Assembly (NCBI GenBank): GCA_025463865.1
Contig: JAODBH010000221.1
Span: forward strand, 1 to 54,542
DNA length: 54,542 nucleotides
Direction: 5' to 3'
Source of the DNA: Actinomycetes bacterium
GTDB lineage: Bacteria; Actinomycetota; Acidimicrobiia; IMCC26256; Chersky-534
Shown: positions 24,928 to 32,923 of the stretch, piece after piece
Layout of the letters: the number at the start of each line of letters is the position of its first letter
How positions within the stretch are numbered: the stretch's first letter is position 1
The notes under the pieces: generated by a model
What the model saw: the letters and a program-made list of their open reading frames with translations, nothing else
Told to the model about the DNA's origin: nothing
The model's database searches: none
Program-made: the position numbers and the translations under genes

Positions 24928-25580
24928 GGTTCGATCCCGATCAGCCGCATGCTCGCGCGGCCCTTGTGGCGGAGGTTGATGGTGAGGAGCACGGCCGCGA
25001 AGGCTTCCATGCCGATCGCGTTCACGAGCGATCCGCCGTCGAACGCCCGGAGGTCGGGGATGCTTTCCACCACCTCCATCAGCGTCTTGCGGGCCTTGTC
25101 GTCGTCGGCGAGGACCACGACGTCGGACTCCATGTTCCGGTCGAGCGCGGCGAACTCCGCCGCCGGGACGAGGTGGAACGCGGTGCCCACCCTCGACTCC
25201 CAGAGCAGCGCCTGCATCTCGGCCGCGACCGAGCCGTGGGGCGGCAGGATCGCGTTGAACTGGCGGCCGTTCTTGACCAGGTTGTTGGCCATCGAGACGA
25301 CGATCTTGCCCGCCAACCGCTGCTGGTGCTGCTGAACCGTGGGGATGGCCGCCTCGGCCGTGACCGCGGCGATCACCACCGGCGCGTCGCAGGCGCCGGC
25401 GTTGTCGGTGGGCACGAGCGAGTCGACGCGGGAGCCCCACTGCCGGCGCAACTCGAGGACCGCCTCGTCGGCCTTCTCCGCCGAACGCGAGCCGAACAGC
25501 ACGTTGTGACCCACGCTGGCCAGACGGGCCGCGAGCCCGCTTCCGGCGGGACCGGTTGCCCCCATCACTCCGATTCGCAT
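24924..25580 (-). CDS. npdG: F420H2:NADP+ oxidoreductase (Fno/NpdG family)
   Basis: Transfers hydride between the deazaflavin F420 and NADP. The 218 residues begin with MRIGVMGATGPAGSGLAARL, a Rossmann glycine-rich loop typical of NpdG, then NVLFGSRSAEKADEAV, MANNLVKNG, and LVPAAEFAAL. It ends in the family-like NAIGMEAFAAVLLTINLRHKG. This would link the F420 pool to NADPH and supply F420H2 for enzymes such as the PPOX protein at 9247-9657. Its stop overlaps the mshC start. Another NAD(P)-binding F420 reductase is possible, but length and end motif fit NpdG well. Confidence 0.88.
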   Translation of the reverse strand: MRIGVMGATGPAGSGLAARLASVGHNVLFGSRSAEKADEAVLELRRQWGSRVDSLVPTDNAGACDAPVVIAAVTAEAAIPTVQQHQQRLAGKIVVSMANNLVKNGRQFNAILPPHGSVAAEMQALLWESRVGTAFHLVPAAEFAALDRNMESDVVVLADDDKARKTLMEVVESIPDLRAFDGGSLVNAIGMEAFAAVLLTINLRHKGRASMRLIGIEP

Positions 25581-25647
25581 CCGTTCAGCTTGGCACGCGG
25601 AACGCAGCGCCCGGGTCAGGCTCGGACGCCTCGCGGCCGCTCCCCGG

Positions 25648-28600
25648 TCAGGCGATGCAGTCGGCGCCGAGCAGCACCCGGAGCTCGGCGAAGAGCCCGT
25701 TGCGCGCGTCGACGAGGTACTCCTCGCCCAGCTTGAGCACGGTCACCTTCTCCGGGCTCTCGAGGTGCACGAAGACCGTCGAGTCACCGGGATGGCGCAC
25801 CAGGATCTCCCGCAGGTCGCTGGCCTTGTCGTCGGTGAGGCTGCCGAGCCTGCAGCGGAGTCGCACCGGAGGGCCGCCGTCGATCACGAGCTCGGGACGC
25901 GAGACATCCATCGCGATGATCTTCGGCTGGTCGTCGCGACCGTCGAGTCGGCCCTTGATGCAGATGATCGCGTCCTCCTCGATCAGCTCGGAGTACGTGA
26001 GCATCGTCTTCGGGAAGACCATGACCTCGATGGCCGACGCGAGGTCCTCGAGGACGAACGTCGCCATGAGGTCGCCCTTCTTGGTGTACTTGCGCTGCAG
26101 CGCGGTGACCACACCACCCACCGTGCGCATCTCGCCTTCCCGCGTGTCGCGGAACTCCGCGATCGAGCAGTCGATGTAGCGCTTGAGCGCCCGCTCCGCG
26201 CTCATCATCGGGTGCTCGCTCACATAGAGGCCGAGCATCTCCTTCTCCGCCGCGAGCCGCTCCTTCTTCGCGAACTCGGTGTCGGGGATGACGATCTTCT
26301 CCTCGAACGCGGCGGCGACGCCTTCGCCACCGCCGCCGAGATCGCCGAAGAGGCTCATGATCCCGGCGTCGCGCTCACGCCGACGGGCCAGGGTCGCGTC
26401 GACGATCTGCTCGAACACCATCAGCAGGCCCTGGCGGGGGTAGCCGAGCGAGTCGAACGCGCCCGCCTTGACGAGCGACTCCACCGTGCGCTTGTTGAGC
26501 ACCATCGGGTCGACCCGCTCGCAGAAGTCGAAGAAGTCGGTGAACGGGCCATCGGCGTCACGGCTCTGGAGCATCACCCCGACCAGGCCCTCGCCGACGT
26601 TGCGCACCGCCGAGAGCCCGAAGCGGATGCCGTCGCCGCGCACCGTGAAGTCGGACATCGACTCGTTGACGTCGGGGACGAGCACCGCGATGCCGAGCTG
26701 GCGGCACTCGTTGAGGTACACGGCTGTCTTGTCCTTGTCGCCCTTGGTCGACGTGAGCAGGGCGGCCAGGTACTCGTGCGGGTAGTGGGCCTTCAAGTAA
26801 GCCGTCTGGTACGTGACCAGGCCGTAGCCGACGGAGTGACTCTTGTTGAACGAGTAGTCGGCGAACGGCTCGATGATGTCGAACATCGTCTCGCCGAACT
26901 CGCGCGAGTGGCCCTGGGTGACGCAGCCGTCGACGAACTTCGAGCGCTCCTTGCGAATGAGCTCGCGGATCTTCTTGCCGGTGGCCTTGCGGAGGTTGTC
27001 GGCCTCCTCGAGCGAGTAGCCGGCCAGCTGCTGCGACATGCGCATCATCTGTTCCTGGTAGATGCACAGGCCGTAGGTGGGCTCGAAGATCTCGCGGACG
27101 TCCTCGTGGTAGTAGGTGACCTCTTGCCGCCCGTTCTTCCGCTCGGCGTAGTCGGTGTGCATGTTGGCGGCCATCGGCCCGGGCCGGTAGAGCGCGATGA
27201 GCGCGGCGACATCTTCGAACGACGTGGGCGCGAGGGAGCGCATGAGCGCGCGCATGGGGCCGCCCTCGAGCTGGAACACGCCGATCGAGTCGCCCCGGCG
27301 GAGCAGGTCGAACGTCATCTCGTCGTCGAGCGGGCAGTGGTCGATGTCGGGCCGGACCCCGGTCCGCTCCTCGACGAGATCGAGGGTGATCTCGATGACG
27401 TCGAGGTTCCGCAGGCCGAGGAAGTCCATCTTCAGCAGACCGAGGTCCTCGACGCCGTGCATCTCGTACTGCGTGACGATCGGCGCGTCCTCGATCGGGC
27501 CGCCCGCAACGGGCTTGCGCTGGATCGGCAGGTACTCGGTGAGCGGCTCGCGCGTGATGACGACCGCGGCGGCGTGGATGCCGTCTTGGCGCCGCAGGCC
27601 CTCGAGCCCGCGGGCGACGTCGATGACGCGCTTCGCGTCGGGATCGGTGGCGTAGAGCTCCCGCAGCTCGCCCGCCATCTTGTAGCCGTCGGTGTACTTC
27701 GGGTGCTGGTCGAGGCACGCGTGCAGCGGTGTGTCGCGGCCCATGACGAGCGGCGGCATCAGCTTGGCGATCTTGTCGCCGACGACGTAGGGGTACCCGA
27801 GCACGCGCGCCCCGTCGCGCACCGCGGCCCGGGCCTTGATCGTGGAGAAGGTGACGATCTGCGCGACGTGGTCCCACCCGTAGCGCTGCGCGGCGTACTT
27901 GATCATGTCGCCCCGGTACCGGGAGTCGAAGTCCATGTCGATGTCGGGCATCTGCTTGCGGCCCGGGTTGAGGAACCGCTCGAACAGCAGGTCGTAGCGG
28001 ATCGGGTCGATGTCGACGATGCCGAGGCAGTAGGCGACCGCGGACCCGGCCGCGCTCCCCCGTCCGGGACCCACCCGGATGCCGTGGCTCTTGGCGTAGC
28101 GGACGAGGTCCCAGACGACGAGGAAGTAGGCGGAGAACCCCATCTGCTGGATCACGCCCAGCTCGTGCTCGAGCCGCTCCAGCACGTGCAGCGCGGGCGC
28201 CTCGGCGTAGCGCTCCTTCGCGCCGTCGAAGACGAGCTCCTTCAGGTACGAGTCCTCGGTGTATCCGTCGGGAACGCCGAACGAGGGCAGGCTGGGGATG
28301 CCGAACTCGATCTCGACGTTGGCGCGCTCCGCGACCCACAGCGTGTTGTCGCACGACTCCTCGTAGGTGCGGAAGAGGTGGCGCATCTCCGCAGCGGACT
28401 TCAGGTAGAACTCCTGCGCGTTGAACTTGAAGCGCTTCGGGTCGGAGACCAACGCACCGGTCTGCACGCAGAGCAGCGCGTCATGGGCCTCGGCGTCACC
28501 CTGATGGGTGTAGTGGCTGTCGTTGGTCGCCAGCAGCGGGGCCTGGAGCCGGCGCGCGATCTCGATCAGTGGCGGGATGACGTCGGCGTCCTCGGGAAGC

Positions 28601-29145
28601 CCGTGGTCCTGGAGCTCGACGAAGAAGTTGGCCCGGCCGAAGATGTCCTGGAAGCGTGCGGCGGCCTGCTCGGCCGCGTCGAGCTCGCCCTTCAGGATCA
28701 GCTGCGCGACGAGACCGCCGAGACAGCCCGTCGTGGCGATGATGCCCTCGTGGTACTGCTGCAGCAGATCCCAGTCACTGCGCGGCTTGTAATAGAAGCC
28801 GTCGAGGTACGCGTACGACGACACCTTCATCAGGTTGTGGTAGCCGGCGGTGGTCTCGGCGAGCAGCGTGAGGTGGAACGTCTCCATCTCGGAGCGCTTC
28901 GGCCGGTCGAACCGCGAGCCGTTCTCGAAGTAGCCCTCGGTGCCGATGATGGGCTTGATGTCGCGGTCGCGCGCCGCCCGGTAGAACTCGAGCGCGCCGT
29001 ACATGTTGCCGTGGTCGGTGATCCCGATCGCCGGTTGGCCGTCGGACTTCGCCGCGGCGACGACCTCGTCCAGCCGGGACGCGCCGTCGAGCATCGAGTA
29101 CTCGGTGTGGAGATGAAGGTGCGTGAAGGACTTCCCGGCGGCCAT
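25648..29145 (-). CDS. dnaE: DNA polymerase III alpha subunit
   Basis: Replicative DNA polymerase, C-family. The 1165 residues show the PHP domain first (FTHLHLHTEYSMLDGA at 7-22, GITDHGNMYG at 41-50), whose metal-binding histidines look intact as in proofreading actinobacterial DnaE1. The polymerase active site is MPDIDMDFDSRYR near residue 400, with the palm/finger motifs KMDFLGLRNLDVIE and FNKSHSVGYGLVTYQTAYLK. A helix-hairpin-helix region and an OB fold follow (RTVGGVVTALQRKYTKKGD, about residue 1000 on). I chose ATG 29145; the open frame to 29205 adds an unlike segment. A TAGACT -10-like box ends 10 nt before this ATG, so the mRNA may be almost leaderless. Confidence 0.97.
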   Translation of the reverse strand: MAAGKSFTHLHLHTEYSMLDGASRLDEVVAAAKSDGQPAIGITDHGNMYGALEFYRAARDRDIKPIIGTEGYFENGSRFDRPKRSEMETFHLTLLAETTAGYHNLMKVSSYAYLDGFYYKPRSDWDLLQQYHEGIIATTGCLGGLVAQLILKGELDAAEQAAARFQDIFGRANFFVELQDHGLPEDADVIPPLIEIARRLQAPLLATNDSHYTHQGDAEAHDALLCVQTGALVSDPKRFKFNAQEFYLKSAAEMRHLFRTYEESCDNTLWVAERANVEIEFGIPSLPSFGVPDGYTEDSYLKELVFDGAKERYAEAPALHVLERLEHELGVIQQMGFSAYFLVVWDLVRYAKSHGIRVGPGRGSAAGSAVAYCLGIVDIDPIRYDLLFERFLNPGRKQMPDIDMDFDSRYRGDMIKYAAQRYGWDHVAQIVTFSTIKARAAVRDGARVLGYPYVVGDKIAKLMPPLVMGRDTPLHACLDQHPKYTDGYKMAGELRELYATDPDAKRVIDVARGLEGLRRQDGIHAAAVVITREPLTEYLPIQRKPVAGGPIEDAPIVTQYEMHGVEDLGLLKMDFLGLRNLDVIEITLDLVEERTGVRPDIDHCPLDDEMTFDLLRRGDSIGVFQLEGGPMRALMRSLAPTSFEDVAALIALYRPGPMAANMHTDYAERKNGRQEVTYYHEDVREIFEPTYGLCIYQEQMMRMSQQLAGYSLEEADNLRKATGKKIRELIRKERSKFVDGCVTQGHSREFGETMFDIIEPFADYSFNKSHSVGYGLVTYQTAYLKAHYPHEYLAALLTSTKGDKDKTAVYLNECRQLGIAVLVPDVNESMSDFTVRGDGIRFGLSAVRNVGEGLVGVMLQSRDADGPFTDFFDFCERVDPMVLNKRTVESLVKAGAFDSLGYPRQGLLMVFEQIVDATLARRRERDAGIMSLFGDLGGGGEGVAAAFEEKIVIPDTEFAKKERLAAEKEMLGLYVSEHPMMSAERALKRYIDCSIAEFRDTREGEMRTVGGVVTALQRKYTKKGDLMATFVLEDLASAIEVMVFPKTMLTYSELIEEDAIICIKGRLDGRDDQPKIIAMDVSRPELVIDGGPPVRLRCRLGSLTDDKASDLREILVRHPGDSTVFVHLESPEKVTVLKLGEEYLVDARNGLFAELRVLLGADCIA

Positions 29146-29155
29146 GCGAGGGGTC

Positions 29156-29161
29156 AGTCTA
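29156..29161 (-). promoter_or_regulatory. Possible -10 element of dnaE (near-leaderless mRNA)
   Basis: Minus-strand TAGACT (TAnnnT) lies 10 nt before the dnaE ATG, so transcription would begin only a few bases upstream of the start codon. There is no ribosome-binding site between them, which agrees with a leaderless or near-leaderless transcript, a frequent arrangement in Actinobacteria. Confidence 0.4.
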
Positions 29162-29195
29162 GGGCTGCGGCGCGGAGAAATGACAGGGGTGTAAC

Positions 29196-29252
29196 TCCTC
29201 CACAACGTCGTCCACAGGCCCTCGGGAAAACCTCGTCGCGCTGGGGAAAACC
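29196..29252. promoter_or_regulatory. Repeated TCCACA and GGGAAAACC motifs upstream of dnaE
   Basis: The 108-base gap between dnaE and the phosphodiesterase gene has an unusual local pattern. TCCACA occurs at 29199-29204 and 29211-29216; the second is part of TCGTCCACA, one base off the actinobacterial DnaA box TTGTCCACA. The 9-mer GGGAAAACC occurs at 29224-29232 and 29244-29252, spaced by 20 bases (about two helical turns). These may be regulator sites for dnaE, possibly for DnaA, but this is inferred from pattern alone. Confidence 0.3.
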
Positions 29253-29253
29253 C

Positions 29254-30342
29254 TCAGGCGCGCCCGCGCGCCCCGATCAGCGGCACCATCATCTCGTCGG
29301 GCGTGAGCGAACCGTGGGCGGACCTCAGGCGGGGCTCGCGCGGCATGGCGGGGTCGACGAAGGCGACCGGGTCCCGTGAGGCCAGGACGACGTCGCCGAG
29401 GCGGCGGCGGATCGGGTTCGACGGTGTCGGGCCCAGCCAGCCCTCGTCGATCAGCTGCTCCCGCGACAGCACCCAGGCCGACGCACCGGCCTCGGCGTGC
29501 GCGGCCTCGAGCAGGTCGGTGGCGGCGCCGGTCCGGGCGTAGGCGTAGCGGAAGCGGGCGTCACCGGCGTAGAAGTCGACGAACGGCGAGAGCTCGTGCA
29601 GGTCGATCCAACTCGAAGGCTCGAGGTGGATCTGGCCGTGGTCGGCGGTGACGAGCAACGCAGCCGAATCGGGGAGCCGTTCGAGCAACTGGTCGACGAG
29701 CCCGTCGACGAACCGCAGCTCAGCGGCGTAGTACGCGTCGTGGAGCCCGTGCTCGTGGGCGATCGTGTCGACGCCCGAGTAGTAGGCGTAGACGAACTTC
29801 TCGCCCGCGTCGGCCAGCTCGCCGCAGCTCTCGACCAGTGCCGCGGTGGTGCGATAGCCGACGAACCGGGAGCCCCGGAGGTGGGCGTCGGTGAAGCCGG
29901 TGGTGCGGAACTCCGACTTGGTGACCACGGGGACCGTGCGGCGCAGGAACGCGTCGTGGCGCTGCACCGTGAACGCGTCCGGAGCGCGGCCCCGCTCCAT
30001 CTGCCACGACAACACGTTCATCACGCTGTCGTCCATCCGCATCCGGTAACCCACGATCCCATGCTCGCTGGGGGTCAGACCGGTGGCGATCGAGGTGAGG
30101 GCACAGCTCGTGGTGGACGGGGCGACCGTCGTGATGGGCGCGCCCTGGAGCGCACGCAGGCCCGGGACGTGCTCGGCGTGGTCGGAGAAGGCGCTCCAGC
30201 CGAGGCCGTCGAGGACGAGGAGGACCACGGACTTCGCGCCGGCCACGGCCTCGGGCATCCAGGGCACGGCGTTGCCCGTGAGCAGGGCGGGAACGATGCC
30301 GTTGGTGCAGGCGCCCCCGTAGTCGGGGCGGATGGGGTCCAT
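29254..30342 (-). CDS. Alkaline phosphatase-superfamily type I phosphodiesterase / nucleotide pyrophosphatase
   Basis: Predicted metal-dependent phosphodiesterase (PF01663-like). The 362 residues from ATG 30342 contain VVLLVLDGLGWSAF with the first metal Asp, the nucleophile region APSTTSCALTSIATGLTPSEHGIVGY, YAYYSGVDTIAHEHG with the second metal set, and LLVTADHGQIHL. No signal peptide is evident, so it is probably cytoplasmic. A TACCCT -10-like box (30350-30355) lies 7 nt from the ATG, which fits a leaderless mRNA. It is divergent from the Rrf2 gene. The substrate cannot be told from sequence. The open frame beyond 30342 crosses the Rrf2 gene and is rejected. Confidence 0.85.
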   Translation of the reverse strand: MDPIRPDYGGACTNGIVPALLTGNAVPWMPEAVAGAKSVVLLVLDGLGWSAFSDHAEHVPGLRALQGAPITTVAPSTTSCALTSIATGLTPSEHGIVGYRMRMDDSVMNVLSWQMERGRAPDAFTVQRHDAFLRRTVPVVTKSEFRTTGFTDAHLRGSRFVGYRTTAALVESCGELADAGEKFVYAYYSGVDTIAHEHGLHDAYYAAELRFVDGLVDQLLERLPDSAALLVTADHGQIHLEPSSWIDLHELSPFVDFYAGDARFRYAYARTGAATDLLEAAHAEAGASAWVLSREQLIDEGWLGPTPSNPIRRRLGDVVLASRDPVAFVDPAMPREPRLRSAHGSLTPDEMMVPLIGARGRA

Positions 30343-30349
30343 GTACTGG

Positions 30350-30355
30350 AGGGTA
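30350..30355 (-). promoter_or_regulatory. Possible -10 element of the phosphodiesterase gene (leaderless)
   Basis: Minus-strand TACCCT (TAnnnT) ends 7 nt before the ATG at 30342, so the ATG would be at or next to the transcript start. No Shine-Dalgarno motif is present. No clear -35 hexamer is seen. Confidence 0.4.
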
Positions 30356-30460
30356 ACTGACCGTTCCGTACGATTGGTTCCACCCCGGCCGATGCGCGAA
30401 CCCGCCGAAATCCGACGCTGCCGGTCGCCCTTCCGGGCCCCGCGTGGGAGACTGGAAGCC

Positions 30461-30496
30461 ATGAAACCCTGTTGTCCGAGGGCGGTGCGCCGGTGA
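30461..30496 (+). CDS. Possible 11-residue leader peptide with two cysteines, overlapping the Rrf2 start
   Basis: A 12-codon reading frame, ATG to TGA, encodes MKPCCPRAVRR. Its stop codon overlaps the GTG start of the Rrf2 gene in a GTGA arrangement, and its last codons include the GAGGGCGG ribosome-binding site of that gene. Leader peptides with adjacent Cys codons are known from mycobacteria, where they adjust downstream translation to cysteine supply. Here the upstream context for the ATG is weak (GGGAG 10 nt or GGAAG 2 nt upstream), so it may be chance. I list it as a candidate only. Confidence 0.3.
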   Translation: MKPCCPRAVRR

Positions 30497-30960
30497 AGGT
30501 CTCCACCCGCAGCGATTACGCGGCTCGGGCGCTGCTGTCGCTCGCGCTCCACGGCTCCGACCGCCCGACCTCCGTCAAGGAGATCGCGGAGCGGACGAAC
30601 CTCCCGCAGCCCTACCTCGAGCAGATCCTGCTCGCGGTCAAGGGCGCGGGCCTGGTCCGGTCGAAGCGCGGCGTTGGCGGCGGCTATGTCCTCGCCCGCC
30701 CCGCCGAGGAGATCACCCTCGCCGACATCCTCAGCGCCGTCGAGGGTCCCCTCATCAACCTGCTCGGCGAGCACGACCACTGCGAGGGGCACTGCGTGTT
30801 GCAGGAGGTCTGGGTGACCGTCTCCGAGCAGACCCGCACCGTGCTCGACGGCTTCACGCTGGCCGAGCTCGTCGACCGCACCCGCATCGGCCACCCGGAG
30901 GTCGCAGAAGCGGTCGACCGGGCCGAGGCGCTCGAGGGTCGCAGGGTCGCGGCAGGCTGA
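30493..30960 (+). CDS. Rrf2-family transcriptional regulator
   Basis: Winged-helix DNA-binding regulator; family members sense iron-sulfur status, nitric oxide or cysteine supply. The 155 residues from GTG 30493 begin KVSTRSDYAARALLSLALH, have the recognition helix LPQPYLEQILLAVKGAGLV and the wing SKRGVGGGYVLARP. The sensor region has only two close cysteines, C97 and C101 (HDHCEGHCVLQEVW), fewer than the three of IscR and NsrR. A cluster, if present, would need other ligands such as the nearby His. I preferred this GTG over TTG 30472 because GAGGGCGG lies 7 nt upstream. The divergent 150-base gap likely holds its own operator. The ApbE gene follows after 76 nt, possibly in the same transcript. 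Confidence 0.9.
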   Translation: MKVSTRSDYAARALLSLALHGSDRPTSVKEIAERTNLPQPYLEQILLAVKGAGLVRSKRGVGGGYVLARPAEEITLADILSAVEGPLINLLGEHDHCEGHCVLQEVWVTVSEQTRTVLDGFTLAELVDRTRIGHPEVAEAVDRAEALEGRRVAAG

Positions 30961-31036
30961 GCCCAGGCGCCGGTTCCGCCGGCTCCGCACTCCCCCGGGT
31001 TCACCACAACTCGCGGGTCACACAGGACGGTCACCG

Positions 31037-31969
31037 ATGGCGGAACCGCGCGTCGAGAGCGACAGCTTCCGGGCCATGGGCAGCGACGCCCACGTCATCC
31101 TCGTCGACGCGCCCGACGGCTCGATGGAACGCGCCCGCGACCGGCTCGCCGAGCTCGAGCGCCACTGGTCGCGCTTCCTCCCCGACAGCGAGCTCTCCCG
31201 ACTGAACGCGCGCCCCGGGCGCCCGGTGATCGTGTCGGGCGACACCTTCGACCTCATCAGCCTGGCGGTCGACGCATGGCGCACCACCGAGGGCGCGTTC
31301 GATCCCACCGTCGACACGGCGATGCGGTCGCTGGGATACGACCGCGACCTCGCCGCGGTGCGCGCCGAGCCGACGCCCGTCTCCCCCGAGCCGGAACCGG
31401 GAGCGACACCCGGGTGCGACGGCATCCGGCTCGACGCGGTCGTCCGGATGGTCACGCTGCCGCCGGGAGTCACGCTCGACCTCGGCGGCATCGGCAAGGG
31501 CTACGCCGCCGACCTCGTCGTCCGCGAGCTCACCGGCCTCGGCGCGGCAGGCGTGTGCGTCAACGTCGGTGGCGACCTGCGCGTCGTCGGAGCGAGCCCC
31601 GACGCGCGCGGATGGTCGGTCGCGCTCGATCCCGACGACTTCGGGCCCGAGGCCGCGGAACGGGTCATCCTGCTCGAGGCCGGCGCGATCGCGACGAGCA
31701 CCCGACTCCGGCGGACATGGAGCCACGGCGACACGACGGTGCACCACCTGCTCGACCCGCGCACCGGCCGCTCCGCGAGCTCCGCCGTCGCGACCGTGCT
31801 CGTGATCGCGGGCGACGCGTGGCGGGCCGAGATGCTCACCAAGGCGGCGTTCCTCGCCGGCCCCGGAGCCGGGCCGGCGGTCCTCGAGCGCCACGGCGTG
31901 ACCGGGCTCGTGGTCGACGACACCGGCACGTGGCATCCCGCCCCCGGCTTCGGCGACTTCGTGCGCTGA
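31037..31969 (+). CDS. apbE: FAD:protein FMN transferase (ApbE family)
   Basis: Attaches FMN covalently to Thr or Ser of target flavoproteins such as subunits of Na+-pumping or electron-transfer complexes. The 310 residues contain RAMGSDAHVILVD at the N-terminus, LERHWSRFLPDSELSRLN, LDLGGIGKGYAADLV with the FAD-contacting motif, NVGGDLRVVG, and HHLLDPRTGRSASSAV. No lipobox or signal peptide is seen, so it appears cytoplasmic. ATG 31037 has AGGACGG 7 nt upstream. Its target flavoprotein is not in this window. It converges on the pseudouridine synthase gene with only 18 nt between stops and no visible terminator. Confidence 0.93.
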   Translation: MAEPRVESDSFRAMGSDAHVILVDAPDGSMERARDRLAELERHWSRFLPDSELSRLNARPGRPVIVSGDTFDLISLAVDAWRTTEGAFDPTVDTAMRSLGYDRDLAAVRAEPTPVSPEPEPGATPGCDGIRLDAVVRMVTLPPGVTLDLGGIGKGYAADLVVRELTGLGAAGVCVNVGGDLRVVGASPDARGWSVALDPDDFGPEAAERVILLEAGAIATSTRLRRTWSHGDTTVHHLLDPRTGRSASSAVATVLVIAGDAWRAEMLTKAAFLAGPGAGPAVLERHGVTGLVVDDTGTWHPAPGFGDFVR

Positions 31970-31987
31970 ACGTCGGTCCGGCGCGGG

Positions 31988-32923
31988 TCAGTAGTCGGGT
32001 TGACCGCTCGACGGCCCGAGGCCTTCGAGCACCGCTTCGAGCTCCGGAGGCAGCGGCTCGCGGAACGCGAGCTCCTCACCGGTGATCGGGTGCACGAACG
32101 CCAGGCTCGTCGCGTGCAGGAACGGCCGGTCCAACGGGAGCGAGTCGCGGAAGCCGCCGTACACCGAGTCGCCGAGCACCGCGTGACCGATCGCCGCGAG
32201 GTGCACGCGGATCTGATGGGTCCGCCCGGTCTCGAGCTTGCATTCGAGCAGGCTCAGCTCCGGGTCGTTCCACTCGGCTTCGACGTTGTAGCCGGTGCGC
32301 GCCTCGCGGCCTCCCTCGCGGACGGCCATGCGCGTGCGGCGCCGCATCGACCGGCCGATCGGGGCGTCGACCATGCCGCGCTTGGCGTCGAAATGACCCC
32401 ACACCAGTGCGGCGTAGCGGCGCTCGACGACGCGTGCACCCAGCGACTGGACGAGCGACTCGTAGGCGTCCTGCGAACGGGCGACGACCATCAATCCACT
32501 CGTGTCCCGGTCGAGCCGGTGCACGATCCCGGGGCGGGCCGGATCCCCGACGTCGGCGAGATCCGGGAAGCGCGCGAGCAGGCCGTTGACCAGCGTCCCG
32601 TCGGAGTGGCCGGCGCCGGGATGGACCACGAGCCCCGCCGGCTTGTTGAGCACGACGATGTCGGCGTCCTCGTAACGCACGTCGAGCGGGATCGGCTCGG
32701 GCTTCGGCATCCGGATCCCCGGCGGTGCCGCCAGCACTTCGACGACGTCGCCCTCGGCGAGTCGGCGGCTCTTGGCCACCGGGCTTCCGTTGACGAGCAC
32801 CTCGTCGTCGGCGATGAGGACCTGGGCCTCGGCGCGCGTGCAGTCGATCAGCAGCGCGACGGCCCGGTCGACCCGCTCGGCGTCGAGCGCGCCGGGGATG
32901 ACCATCGGCTCGTAGTCGCTCAC
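31988..32923 (-). CDS. RluA/RluD-family 23S rRNA pseudouridine synthase
   Basis: Converts specific uridines in rRNA to pseudouridine. The 311 residues have an N-terminal S4 RNA-binding domain (ERVDRAVALLIDCTRAEAQV, DDEVLVNGSPVAKS), then the catalytic domain with GIVHRLDRDTSGLMVVARS containing the catalytic Asp, LECKLETGRTHQIRVHLA, and GDSVYGG. GTG 32923 overlaps the lspA stop as GTGA with GGAG 8 nt upstream; the lspA-rluD pair is very common in bacteria. RluD is the best match, but the exact uridine target cannot be read. The open frame to 33013 lies inside lspA and is rejected. Confidence 0.93.
   Translation of the reverse strand: MSDYEPMVIPGALDAERVDRAVALLIDCTRAEAQVLIADDEVLVNGSPVAKSRRLAEGDVVEVLAAPPGIRMPKPEPIPLDVRYEDADIVVLNKPAGLVVHPGAGHSDGTLVNGLLARFPDLADVGDPARPGIVHRLDRDTSGLMVVARSQDAYESLVQSLGARVVERRYAALVWGHFDAKRGMVDAPIGRSMRRRTRMAVREGGREARTGYNVEAEWNDPELSLLECKLETGRTHQIRVHLAAIGHAVLGDSVYGGFRDSLPLDRPFLHATSLAFVHPITGEELAFREPLPPELEAVLEGLGPSSGQPDY

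Noticed and set aside
29196-29252. Replication origin near dnaE
   Set aside because: Only one DnaA-box-like site with a mismatch, no AT-rich unwinding region, and no dnaA/dnaN/gyrB genes nearby.
25765-29379. 1204-codon open frame antisense to dnaE on the plus strand
   Set aside because: It mirrors dnaE codons in a GC-rich genome (Val/Leu/Arg/Asp-rich, no domain), while the minus-strand frame is a complete DnaE.
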